Origin: Legionella_C dresdenensis
GTDB lineage: Bacteria > Pseudomonadota > Gammaproteobacteria > Legionellales > Legionellaceae
Direction: 5' to 3'
Length of the DNA stretch: 64,000 bases
NCBI RefSeq assembly: GCF_042649825.1
Contig: NZ_JBHSAB010000004.1
Span: 62,001-126,000, forward strand
This document shows positions 26,829 through 34,328 of the stretch, piece after piece. How positions within the stretch are numbered: the stretch's first letter is position 1; each line of letters begins with the position of its first letter. The position numbers were made by a program, and so were the translations under genes. The notes beneath the pieces are model-generated. The model did no database searches, was not told the DNA's origin, and saw nothing but the letters and a program-made list of their open reading frames with translations.

Positions 26829-26834
26829 TATAAT
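26829..26834 (+). promoter_or_regulatory. Predicted -10 element of the IcmL-like gene
   Basis: TATAAT occurs 20 bp upstream of the GTG start, just after the terminator. No good -35 hexamer is visible at normal spacing, so the promoter would be -10-dominated or activator-dependent. Confidence 0.35.
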
Positions 26835-26854
26835 CATTTAAACAGGACGTTATC

Positions 26855-27379
26855 GTGAAGCGACTAACCACTCTGATTATGGCCGTTGCAGCCTTATGCA
26901 GCATACCGACAGCTTATGCCGCGCCTGACAAAACCCAGCTTGCGGTTTGGGCAAATGAAGCCATTATTGCGACCTATACTTTTGACTATCAGAATTTTAT
27001 GGATCAGCAAAAAGCGTTGGCGAAGTATTTTACCGCCGATGGCTGGACAGCTTACAGTTCAGCCCTGGCTACATCTGGCGTGCCGAGTGTAGTGCTTAAA
27101 AATGATTATACGGTAAGTGCGGTAGCTACCATGCCGCCGGAAATTAAGCAAATCGGCAATAACTGGGAGGCGGTGATGCCGGTATTGGTGGTTTATAAAA
27201 ATGTGCAATTCCAGCAGAAACAGACCTTAAATGTAACGATTGATTTTGGTGAGGCGCCATCAGGACAAGGGGTACGCGGGTTTGCGATCACCCACCTGCA
27301 GTCCGTTGCAGCTGAGCCGCCCTGTCAGTGTGTGCCGGTTAAAGAAGGCGGTACACAATTACCCCTAAATGTACAATAA
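26855..27379 (+). CDS. DotI/IcmL-family protein (type IVB secretion-related), secreted form
   Basis: This 174-aa protein has a cleavable-looking signal peptide (KRLTTLIMAVAALCSIPTAYAA) followed by the IcmL/DotI periplasmic domain. The recognisable features are WANEAIIATYTFDYQNF, KYFTADGWTAYSSAL, VLKNDYTVSAVATMPPEI and the late VYKNVQFQQKQTLNVTIDFG. DotI is an inner-membrane component of the Dot/Icm type IVB secretion core. This copy has a signal peptide in place of the N-terminal cytosolic part plus anchor, so it is probably one of the extra IcmL-like periplasmic paralogues found in Legionellales. Translation starts at GTG after AGGA. No other dot/icm genes are nearby. Its 3' end overlaps a convergent DUF3592 gene by 41 bp. 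Confidence 0.78.
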   Translation: MKRLTTLIMAVAALCSIPTAYAAPDKTQLAVWANEAIIATYTFDYQNFMDQQKALAKYFTADGWTAYSSALATSGVPSVVLKNDYTVSAVATMPPEIKQIGNNWEAVMPVLVVYKNVQFQQKQTLNVTIDFGEAPSGQGVRGFAITHLQSVAAEPPCQCVPVKEGGTQLPLNVQ

Positions 27380-27806
27380 TCAAAAACATAATCAGCCCGA
27401 TAATCAGATTTAATTTTGTTGGAATATGGACATCAAGGGCTGATTGTGTCGGGTTGTCGGGATTATAAAAGACAGTAATTTCTTCATCCTTTTTGAATGC
27501 CATAGCGACCTGGTAAGCAAGCTTGCGGGCGTAGCGGCTGTTTGGCGTGTTGTGCGAGGTATCCAGAAACAGGTATTCGCCTAGAAAGTCCCGCTCATTG
27601 ACTTGATAACTATATTCAATTTTGGGCCACAACCGACTCCCTTCCTGACTCCATTCCAGCCGGGTAATTCGGCCTTTGACGATTAACCAGTAACGGGCTT
27701 CACTTAAAAACCAGCGCTCTTGCCAGAAATGGCGGAGCATGGCCAATAAAAAAACAAGCCAGGCAATATCAATAAGGCCGCGCCAGGATAAAAGCCAGTT
27801 AATCAT
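27339..27806 (-). CDS. DUF3592 membrane protein
   Basis: This 155-aa protein has an N-terminal membrane segment (residues 10-26), a C-terminal one (about 132-152) and a soluble domain between them. The soluble part has the DUF3592 pattern: RITRLEWSQEG, WPKIEYSYQVNERDF, and the terminal EEITVFYNPDNPTQSAL. DUF3592 proteins are small membrane proteins of unknown role. The gene is convergent with, and overlaps, the IcmL-like gene. Confidence 0.75.
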   Translation of the reverse strand: MINWLLSWRGLIDIAWLVFLLAMLRHFWQERWFLSEARYWLIVKGRITRLEWSQEGSRLWPKIEYSYQVNERDFLGEYLFLDTSHNTPNSRYARKLAYQVAMAFKKDEEITVFYNPDNPTQSALDVHIPTKLNLIIGLIMFLIIVHLGVIVYRLL

Positions 27807-27887
27807 TAGTTACTCGCAGATTAATACTAGCCTTCATCGTACCCTCTTTTTGCAGAAATTGAAATTACGCCCTCTCCCGTCTCGGAA

Positions 27888-28038
27888 GGGCTTTGTTCAA
27901 TAAATAGATGTAGCCTTGATGCAGCGAAGCGTAATCAAGGATTGATCTCGCGTTCAGGTACTGATGCCTAAACAGTGATAGAAACCTTGATTACGCTTCG
28001 CTGCATCAAGGCTACTCTCTATTTATTCAACAAAGCCC
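27888..28038. mobile_element. MITE-like element with IS903-like ends and a long internal inverted repeat
   Basis: Terminal repeats GGGCTTTGTTCAATAAATA and its near-perfect complement (27888-27906 and 28020-28038) resemble IS903 ends. Inside is a ~30-bp inverted repeat (about 27911-27941 and 27984-28014) with the core TTGATGCAGCGAAGCGTAAT. No coding capacity. A convincing 9-bp target duplication is not visible, unlike the element at 16410. It lies directly before the hairpin-terminator module upstream of gcvT. Confidence 0.7.
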
Positions 28039-28049
28039 CTCTTTGGCGG

Positions 28050-28102
28050 GGCGTGTCATTAAGCGACACGCCAGTTCTCCCCGGTTATTACCGGGTTTTT
28101 TT
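28050..28102 (+). terminator. Hairpin plus rho-independent terminator, copy 2 of a duplicated module
   Basis: The hairpin GGCGTGTC/GACACGCC (28050-28072) is followed by CCCGGT/ACCGGG (28080-28095) and seven Ts. 33 bases (28052-28084) are identical to the copy at 26746. It lies upstream of the gcvT promoter, so it would isolate the gcv operon from upstream transcription or end a small RNA. Confidence 0.65.
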
Positions 28103-28130
28103 ATGTTGAGTGTCATTGCACCCTGGCTAC

Positions 28131-28158
28131 TTGCCGAGAAGTCTCAAGAGCGTATAAT
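28131..28158 (+). promoter_or_regulatory. Predicted sigma-70 promoter of the gcv operon
   Basis: TTGCCG (28131-28136) and perfect TATAAT (28153-28158) are separated by 16 bp. Transcription would start near 28165, about 28 bases before the gcvT ATG. This leaves no room for a glycine riboswitch in the leader. Confidence 0.6.
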
Positions 28159-28192
28159 CATTTGCATAATGCCTTACGAAGAGGGGAACGCA

Positions 28193-29278
28193 ATGATTGC
28201 AAGAACACCATTATTCGCTAAACATCTGGCGGCAGGAGCTCGGATGGTTAATTTCCACGATTGGGAAATGCCGCTTCACTATGGCTCACAGCTGGAAGAA
28301 CACCATACCGTTCGTAATGATGCCGGCGTTTTTGACGTTTCCCACATGACTATTGTTGATATCCTCGGTGCCGGCGGCCGTCTGTTTTTACGCAAATTAC
28401 TGGCTAATGACGTTGATCAACTGGACCATACCGGGCTTGCGCTCTATAGCTGCATGTGTAATGAGCATGGCGGCATCATTGACGATCTGATTGTTTATCA
28501 GCGTGCCTCTGACAATTACCGGGTCGTCCTTAATTCAGCTACCCGCAGTGATGATCTGGCCTGGCTGCAGAAAAAAAGCGAAGGCTTCGCTGTTGGCCTG
28601 CAGGAGCGCAAAGAATATGCCATGCTGGCGGTACAAGGCCCGCAAGCGATCACTAAAACCACGACTATACTGACGCCTGCCCAGGCTGATGCTATATCTA
28701 CCTTGCGCCCGTTTGAATGCGTTGATGTTGACAATTACTTCTTTGCCCGCACTGGCTATACCGGTGAGGACGGTCTTGAAATTGTTATGCCTGCCGCTGA
28801 AATTGAAACGTTCTGGGATAACTTGCTTGCTGCCGGCGTCAAACCTTGTGGGTTAGCGGCTCGCGACACACTCAGACTGGAAGCAGGTATGTTGTTATAC
28901 GGCCAGGATATGGATGAGACGACAACGCCGCTTGAATCGGGCCTTGCATGGACGGTTAAACTTGAGCCGGAAGATCGCGATTTTATCGGCATGGGGGCGT
29001 TGCTGTTTCAAAAACAAAACGGCATCAAGCGTAAGATGGTTGGCCTTGTACTTGAAGATCGCGGTGTTATGCGCTCTGGTCAGCGCGTTATTGTAGCCGG
29101 CCATAATGATGGCGTTATCACCAGCGGCACCTATTCGCCAACCCTGGAAAAATCAATTGCCCTTGCCCGCGTTCCGGTTGAAACCGGTTCGCAGGTCATG
29201 GTTGATATCCGTGGCAAACTGATACCGGCCCAGGTTGTTAAACCACGCTTTGTTAAACAGGGAAAATCACTTTTATAA
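28193..29278 (+). CDS. gcvT: Glycine cleavage system T protein (aminomethyltransferase)
   Basis: GcvT transfers the methylene group from the aminomethyl-lipoyl H protein to tetrahydrofolate and releases ammonia. Residues typical of the family are seen: RMVNFHDWEMPLHYGSQLEEH at the start, FDVSHM, the RTGYTGEDGLEI signature, and GLAARDTLRLEAGMLLYGQD. The start at 28193 has a GAGGGG ribosome-binding site and gives 361 aa, the usual length. The reading frame extends further upstream, but through a repeat and a terminator. It is the first gene of gcvT-gcvH-gcvPA-yciI-gcvPB. Confidence 0.95.
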   Translation: MIARTPLFAKHLAAGARMVNFHDWEMPLHYGSQLEEHHTVRNDAGVFDVSHMTIVDILGAGGRLFLRKLLANDVDQLDHTGLALYSCMCNEHGGIIDDLIVYQRASDNYRVVLNSATRSDDLAWLQKKSEGFAVGLQERKEYAMLAVQGPQAITKTTTILTPAQADAISTLRPFECVDVDNYFFARTGYTGEDGLEIVMPAAEIETFWDNLLAAGVKPCGLAARDTLRLEAGMLLYGQDMDETTTPLESGLAWTVKLEPEDRDFIGMGALLFQKQNGIKRKMVGLVLEDRGVMRSGQRVIVAGHNDGVITSGTYSPTLEKSIALARVPVETGSQVMVDIRGKLIPAQVVKPRFVKQGKSLL

Positions 29279-29295
29279 ATAATAAGGGACAACAA

Positions 29296-29670
29296 ATGAG
29301 CGATTTAAAATTTACCCGTACTCATGAATGGCTAAAGGCTGATGGTGATGTGATGGTAATAGGCATTTCTGATCATGCCCAGCAATTATTAGGCGATATG
29401 GTTTTCGTTGAGCTGCCGGAAGAAGGCGATGAAGTCAGTGCTGGCGACGAACTGGGTGTTGTTGAGTCCGTCAAGGCAGCTTCCGATTTTTATGCGCCCG
29501 TGAGTGGCGTGGTTGTCGAAGTCAATCAGGCAGTGAGTAAAAACCCTGCGCTGGTAAACAGCGATCCTTTCGGCGCTGGTTGGTTGGTGAAACTGCGTGC
29601 CAGCAATAGCGCTGAATTGAATGAGTTGTTAAACAGTGAGCAATACAGTAAAGAAATCGCCGAGGATTAA
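29296..29670 (+). CDS. gcvH: Glycine cleavage system H protein
   Basis: GcvH is the lipoylated carrier that shuttles the aminomethyl intermediate between the P, T and L proteins. The lipoyl-lysine is K60 in GVVESVKAASDFYAPVSG, and the protein has the hammerhead beta fold with the FTRTHEWLK N-terminus. The length of 124 aa is typical. It ends 2 bp before gcvPA. Confidence 0.97.
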   Translation: MSDLKFTRTHEWLKADGDVMVIGISDHAQQLLGDMVFVELPEEGDEVSAGDELGVVESVKAASDFYAPVSGVVVEVNQAVSKNPALVNSDPFGAGWLVKLRASNSAELNELLNSEQYSKEIAED

Positions 29671-29672
29671 CG

Positions 29673-31034
29673 ATGCCTTATATTCCCCATACTGAACAAG
29701 ACACCAGGGCTATGCAGGCCGATATTGGTATTAGCAAGACTGAAGAATTATTTGATGAAATACCCAAAGAGCTGCTGTATAGCGAGTTGAAGAACATTCC
29801 TGCCGGCAGCAATGAAATGGCGATGCTGCAGGAAGCGCAGCAGCTGGCAACGCTTAATCAGAACAGTATCTGTTTTATGGGGGCAGGCTGTTATGACCAC
29901 CATATACCGGCAGCTGTCTGGGATATTGCTTCGCGAGGGGAATTTTTAACCGCTTATACGCCCTATCAGGCAGAAGCCAGCCAGGGAACACTGCAGTTAT
30001 TGTATGAGTTTCAAACCATGATTGCCGAATTAACCGGCATGGATGTCGCCAATGCTTCGCTCTATGACGGGGCAACAGCGGTTGCAGAGGCCGTGTTGAT
30101 GGCGGTGCGCTGTCATAAGAAGAGTAAGTCGAATCGGGTTTTAGTGGCAGGTACTTTCCATCCGTTTTACCGCGAAACGTTGGAAACCGTTGTCCGAAAT
30201 CAGCATATCGAAATTATTACCCTGCCTTATGACCTAGTGCTCGGTACGCTGCGGCTCGATGCCTTGCAACAGTATGATGGCGTGGATATCGCTGCTCTGG
30301 TCATTGCCCAGCCTAATTTTTTTGGCTGCCTGGAGCAGGTTGATGAATTATCCAATTGGGCTTATGCCAACGATGTGCTGAGAATTGCATGCGTGAATCC
30401 GGTTTCGCTGGCCTTGCTCAAACCGCCTTCGGAATGGGGTGATCATGGTGTTGATATCGTTTGCGGCGAAGGGCAACCGCTTGGTGCGCCTATGGCTTCG
30501 GGCGGTCCGTATTTTGGTTTTTTAAGTACCCGCATGGAGCATGTCAGACAAATGCCTGGCCGTCTTATCGGGCGTACGGTAGATAAAGACGGTAAAACCG
30601 GATTTACTCTGACCCTGCAAGCACGCGAACAGCATATCCGCCGCGGCAAGGCAACCTCCAATATCTGTACCAATCAGGGATTACTGGTTACTGCGGCGAC
30701 TATCCATATGAGTTTGCTTGGTCCTGAAGGTCTCCAGCAGGTTGCTGAAAAATGTCATCACAACACGATTGCACTGGTAGCGGCGTTAACGCAAATCGAA
30801 GGTGTAGATCAAGTGTTCACAAGTCCTTATTTCCATGAGGTTTTATTAAAGATCAATAAACCGGCTGACGAAGTACTTAATCAATTGCAGGCAGCGGGCA
30901 TTAACGGCGGTTATCCTGTCCAGAGCCATTATCCTGAGTTAACGGATACCATTCTGGTTTGTGCGACCGAAACGCGGACCGATGCTGATGTTGCATTGTA
31001 TGCCCAGACCTTAAAACAGATTATGACCAAATGA
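29673..31034 (+). CDS. gcvPA: Glycine dehydrogenase (decarboxylating) subunit 1
   Basis: This is the alpha half of a split P protein, which decarboxylates glycine with pyridoxal phosphate. It has the P-protein N-terminus (MPYIPHTEQDTRAM), the conserved YTPYQAEASQGTLQLLYEFQTM, and RQMPGRLIGRTVDKDGKTGF. It has no PLP lysine, as expected for this subunit. At 453 aa it is the normal size. A split P protein is the Legionella/Coxiella and Gram-positive form, unlike the single ~950-aa GcvP of enterobacteria. Confidence 0.95.
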   Translation: MPYIPHTEQDTRAMQADIGISKTEELFDEIPKELLYSELKNIPAGSNEMAMLQEAQQLATLNQNSICFMGAGCYDHHIPAAVWDIASRGEFLTAYTPYQAEASQGTLQLLYEFQTMIAELTGMDVANASLYDGATAVAEAVLMAVRCHKKSKSNRVLVAGTFHPFYRETLETVVRNQHIEIITLPYDLVLGTLRLDALQQYDGVDIAALVIAQPNFFGCLEQVDELSNWAYANDVLRIACVNPVSLALLKPPSEWGDHGVDIVCGEGQPLGAPMASGGPYFGFLSTRMEHVRQMPGRLIGRTVDKDGKTGFTLTLQAREQHIRRGKATSNICTNQGLLVTAATIHMSLLGPEGLQQVAEKCHHNTIALVAALTQIEGVDQVFTSPYFHEVLLKINKPADEVLNQLQAAGINGGYPVQSHYPELTDTILVCATETRTDADVALYAQTLKQIMTK

Positions 31035-31042
31035 GGTAACCC

Positions 31043-31351
31043 ATGTTTATCGTCCAATTAACGTATAAAGCGCCGCTGGTGGAAGTAGACAAGTATTTGC
31101 AGGCTCATCGGGAATTTCTTGATTATTATTACAAGCAAGGGTTACTAATCATGTCTGGCCCATTAAAACCCCGTACCGGCGGAATTATTATTGCGGCAAC
31201 CAAAGACCGGGCTTATCTTGAGGCAATTTTGCAGAAGGATCCTTACCACCTGGCTGAGATTACCGATTATGAACTTATCGAGTTTGTTCCGGTTAAGCAT
31301 TGTGAGCAATTAAAGGATATAGTTCAGGATTCAGAGGGGAAATTATGTTGA
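31043..31351 (+). CDS. YciI-like protein inside the gcv operon
   Basis: This 102-aa protein is of the YciI/YCII family. It has the ferredoxin-like fold pattern MFIVQLTYKAPLVEVDKYLQAHREFLDYYYKQG, LLIMSGPLKPRTGGIII, and ILQKDPYHLAEITDYELIEFVPVKH. The conserved acidic/His pair typical of YciI is present (HREFLD, DPYHLAEI). The family is small, often dimeric and of uncertain enzymatic function. It sits between the two gcvP subunit genes and overlaps gcvPB by 7 bp, so it is cotranscribed and translationally coupled. A link to glycine cleavage is inferred from position only. Confidence 0.8.
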   Translation: MFIVQLTYKAPLVEVDKYLQAHREFLDYYYKQGLLIMSGPLKPRTGGIIIAATKDRAYLEAILQKDPYHLAEITDYELIEFVPVKHCEQLKDIVQDSEGKLC

Positions 31352-32793
31352 TATTCGAGCTTTCACAACCAGCAAGACAGGCCATTGCCCAGGCTCCTGG
31401 CAAATCACTTGCCAAAACACTGATCCCTGCCCATATGCTTCGTCAGAAACCGCCGCGTTTGCCAAGCTGCTCGGAATTACAGGTCGTGCGTCACTTTACC
31501 CGCTTGTCGCAGAAGAATTTTGCTATTGACAGCAATTTCTATCCGCTTGGTTCCTGCACGATGAAATATAACCCGCGCGGCGTTCATAAGGCAGCGTCCT
31601 TGCCTGGTTTTATTAACCGCCATCCGCTGACGCCTGAGTACGCCAGCCAGGGCTTTATGCATGCCATATATACCCTGCAAAACTATCTTGCTGAAATTAC
31701 AGGTATGGCTGGTGTATCGTTAACGCCTATGGCCGGTTCGCAGGGCGAGTTTGCCGGGGTTGCCATGATTAAGGCTTATCACCAATCACGCGGCGACACC
31801 GCACGTGATGAAATGTTAATCCCTGATGCGGCGCATGGCACCAATCCTGCTTCGGCCGTAATGTGTGGATTTAAAGTGGTGGAAATTCCCACAGCCAAAG
31901 ACGGCGATATTGATCTTGAGCAACTCAAGTTAAAAGTCGGGCCAAAAACGGCAGGCATTATGTTGACCAACCCATCAACGATTGGCTTGTTTATGCGGCA
32001 GATTAAAGAAGTTGCGGCGATAGTTCATCAGGCTGGTGGGTTATTATATTACGACGGCGCCAATCTGAATGCGATTCTCGGGCGAGTAAGGCCAGGCGAT
32101 ATGGGCTTTGACGTGATGCACTTGAACCTGCATAAAACATTTGCCACCCCTCATGGCGGCGGCGGTCCCGGTTCAGGTCCGGTCGCAGTAGGCAAGAGGT
32201 TGTTGCCTTATCTGCCATTGCCGGTTGTAGTTAAGCGTGATACAGGTTACAGCTGGGCAACCCAGACGGACTATCCGCAAAGCATAGGCCGGTTGTCGTG
32301 CTTTATGGGCAATGCCGGTATTCTATTACGCGCCTATTTTTATATTCAGACTCTGGGTAAAGAAGGCCTGTTGCGGGTATCGGAATATGCGACGCTTAAT
32401 GCCAATTACCTGTTGACCAAATTAACCGCCTCTGGTTTCACCCCAGCTTATCCTGAACGGCGGGCAAGTCATGAGTTTGTACTGACTCTCAGTCAGGAGA
32501 AAAAAGCATTTGGCGTGACGGCAATGGATCTGGCAAAACGGTTGCTTGATTATGGTTTTCATGCGCCAACCACGTATTTCCCGCTATTGGTTCCTGAGTG
32601 TTTATTAATCGAACCGACTGAAACGGAATGCAAGGAAGAACTGGATCGCTTTGTCGCGGCAATGCAGATAATCCGGCAAGAAGCAAAACAGAATCCCGAG
32701 CTGCTGCAGAATGCGCCGCATACTCTGCCCGTTAAACGGCTGGATGACGTCAAGGCAGCCAGAGAGCTTGATTTAAATTATTACCACGAGTAG
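31345..32793 (+). CDS. gcvPB: Glycine dehydrogenase (decarboxylating) subunit 2
   Basis: This is the beta half of the split P protein and carries the pyridoxal phosphate lysine in the motif HLNLHKTFATPHGGGGPGSG. Other family motifs are FYPLGSCTMKYNPR, MAGSQGEFAGVAMI and DAAHGTNPASAVM. The length of 482 aa is typical. The start overlaps the YciI-like gene. The TAG stop is the first three bases of a palindromic repeat. Confidence 0.95.
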   Translation: MLIFELSQPARQAIAQAPGKSLAKTLIPAHMLRQKPPRLPSCSELQVVRHFTRLSQKNFAIDSNFYPLGSCTMKYNPRGVHKAASLPGFINRHPLTPEYASQGFMHAIYTLQNYLAEITGMAGVSLTPMAGSQGEFAGVAMIKAYHQSRGDTARDEMLIPDAAHGTNPASAVMCGFKVVEIPTAKDGDIDLEQLKLKVGPKTAGIMLTNPSTIGLFMRQIKEVAAIVHQAGGLLYYDGANLNAILGRVRPGDMGFDVMHLNLHKTFATPHGGGGPGSGPVAVGKRLLPYLPLPVVVKRDTGYSWATQTDYPQSIGRLSCFMGNAGILLRAYFYIQTLGKEGLLRVSEYATLNANYLLTKLTASGFTPAYPERRASHEFVLTLSQEKKAFGVTAMDLAKRLLDYGFHAPTTYFPLLVPECLLIEPTETECKEELDRFVAAMQIIRQEAKQNPELLQNAPHTLPVKRLDDVKAARELDLNYYHE

Positions 32794-32862
32794 GTTGGGT
32801 CGTTTGACCCAACAAAAGATGGCCAGATAAAAAAGAATGTTGGGTCAAAACGATCCAACCTA
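32791..32862. repeat. Palindromic repeat pair (TAG-ended), copy at the gcv operon end
   Basis: Two inverted units at 32791-32813 and 32839-32862 are separated by an A-rich spacer similar to that at 874-895. The right unit has one insertion and one mismatch. The TAG at 32791 is the gcvPB stop codon. The element lies between convergent genes and can form a terminator hairpin on either strand. Confidence 0.85.
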
Positions 32863-32868
32863 CACCAT

Positions 32869-33585
32869 TCATATTACTTTTTTTACCGCCGCCGCTGTCA
32901 TTGTCTCCGGCAGATTACTCTCTATATTCGCTGTCATTCGATCAATCTGAGCCGTAATCCATGTAGCATCCCATGCGCCGGCAGTTAACGCCCATGCAGA
33001 TTGTTTTTCGGCTTTACCATTGATTAAATCTTTTAAACTTCCTAATATCTTTCCATCAATATCGGTTCTATCTGCGGGCACTGGGGAAAAGAAAACGGGA
33101 ATATAACTGGCCACATAAGTGGCAACAGAACTGCTTTCCTGTAAATCCTTCTCATCCCAGCCCCAGGCAAAACCCTCGTCAACCCACGGTCCCAATGTTA
33201 AAATCAAATTCTGAAACTCTGTATAACCAAGTTTATTTCTTACTGGAACTGTATCATCCTTCATTACCCAGCTATATACCTCCTTCAACTCTTGAAGTTG
33301 TTGTGCAAACTGGACATGAGCCTTCCACCATGTACTCAGCATGTAGCCGCCGCATGCGACTGCTATAAGCAGCGTAAGACCACCACATGAGGCAATGAAT
33401 GGTAAGGATGTCCATGCTGCGGCATACCCCCCAATTGCTCCAATAACCGCTCGGGCTTCCGTTGTATTAAGTGCATGCACTCGGACTACGAGCGCTTTAA
33501 ATGCGCTGGTTTTTTCGCTAATAAAATTGAGATGCTCCCTGGACTTGGGATCGAAATGGTTATTGAGAATATTATCTAACGGCAT
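32869..33585 (-). CDS. Unknown protein with a central membrane hairpin
   Basis: I do not recognise this 238-aa protein. The start at 33585 (MPLDNILNN) is preferred because GGAG stands just upstream; the frame remains open to 33690. About residues 50-95 are hydrophobic and Gly/Ala-rich and could form two membrane passes. A charged C-terminal half follows, with aromatic segments (GPWVDEGFAWGWDEKDLQ). It resembles neither an enzyme nor a transporter. Such small hypothetical membrane proteins next to repeats are common among effector-like genes in Legionellales, but there is no direct evidence for secretion. Confidence 0.5.
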   Translation of the reverse strand: MPLDNILNNHFDPKSREHLNFISEKTSAFKALVVRVHALNTTEARAVIGAIGGYAAAWTSLPFIASCGGLTLLIAVACGGYMLSTWWKAHVQFAQQLQELKEVYSWVMKDDTVPVRNKLGYTEFQNLILTLGPWVDEGFAWGWDEKDLQESSSVATYVASYIPVFFSPVPADRTDIDGKILGSLKDLINGKAEKQSAWALTAGAWDATWITAQIDRMTANIESNLPETMTAAAVKKVI

Positions 33586-33693
33586 GCTTTTCTCCATCCT
33601 TTGAAAAATTGAATTGTAAGCATAAATATTGGCAGGATTGAAGAGGGAGAAAGCAACTTTTTTGATTTTAACCCGGGTACAATAAAACAAGTC

Positions 33694-34290
33694 CCCTCTC
33701 CCCAGCCCTCTCCCGATACGGGAGAGGGGGTAAAGCAGTGCTGAAAAACAAATACCCTCTCCCGTATCGGGAGAGGGTTAGGGAGAGGGAAAAAGAAAAA
33801 TAGTTCAGGCACAGACTTCATATTTATGAGAAGTAAGATTTTCCCTCTCCCCAGCCCTCTCCCGATGCGGGAGAGGGGGTGGAGCAGTGCCGAAAAACAA
33901 GTCCCTTCTCTTCTATCGGGAGAGAAGGTGGAGCAGTGCTGAAAAACAAGTCCCCTCTCCCGTATCGGGAGAGGGTTAGGGAGAGGGAAAAAGAAAAATT
34001 GTACCGGCACAGACTTCATATTTATGAGAAGTAAGATTTTCCCTCTCCCCAGCCCTCTCCCGATACGGGAGAGGGGGAGGAGCAGTGCTGAAAAACAAAT
34101 CCCCTCTCTTCTATCGGGAGAGAAGGTGGAGCAGTGCTGAAAAACAAGTCCCCTCTCCCGTATCGGGAGAGGGTTAGGGAGAGGGAAAAAGAAAAATTGT
34201 ACCGACACAGACTTCATATTTATGAGAAGCAAGGTTTACCCTCTCCCCAGCTCTCTCCCGATACGGGAGAGGGGGGTGAAGCAGTGCTAA
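33694..34290. repeat. Minisatellite of 149/198-bp units built from CCCTCTCCC...GGGAGAGGG palindromes
   Basis: The sequence CCCTCTCCCCAGCCCTCTCC starts at 33694, 33843 and 34041, with a variant at 34239. This gives units of 149, 198 and 198 bp. The longer units contain an extra 49-bp segment with a CTTCTATCGGGAGAGAAGG palindrome. The shared part of each unit includes GCAGTGCTGAAAAACAA and ACTTCATATTTATGAGAAG. Single related palindromes occur at 44581-44600 and 47259-47293. The 33690-34328 gap contains only this array. A stop-free frame on the minus strand is a by-product of the repeats. Confidence 0.9.
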
Positions 34291-34328
34291 AGGTAAGGAA
34301 TTAAGGCTGTAGGATTGAAGAGGCCTGT

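Noticed and set aside
28043..28192. Upstream in-frame extension of gcvT
   Set aside because: It runs through a terminator hairpin and the predicted promoter. The ATG at 28193 has a GAGGGG site and gives the normal protein length.
28159..28192. Glycine riboswitch upstream of gcvT
   Set aside because: The leader from the predicted start site is only about 30 nt, and no glycine-aptamer core sequence was seen upstream.
33576..34232. Long minus-strand open frame through the minisatellite
   Set aside because: The frame is translated from the repeats (the string PLPNPLPIRERG recurs). It lacks a ribosome-binding site and looks like a by-product of the palindromic array.
33694..34290. CRISPR array
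   Set aside because: The repeats are far too long, imperfect and nested, without the short repeat and unique spacer layout, and no cas genes are present.
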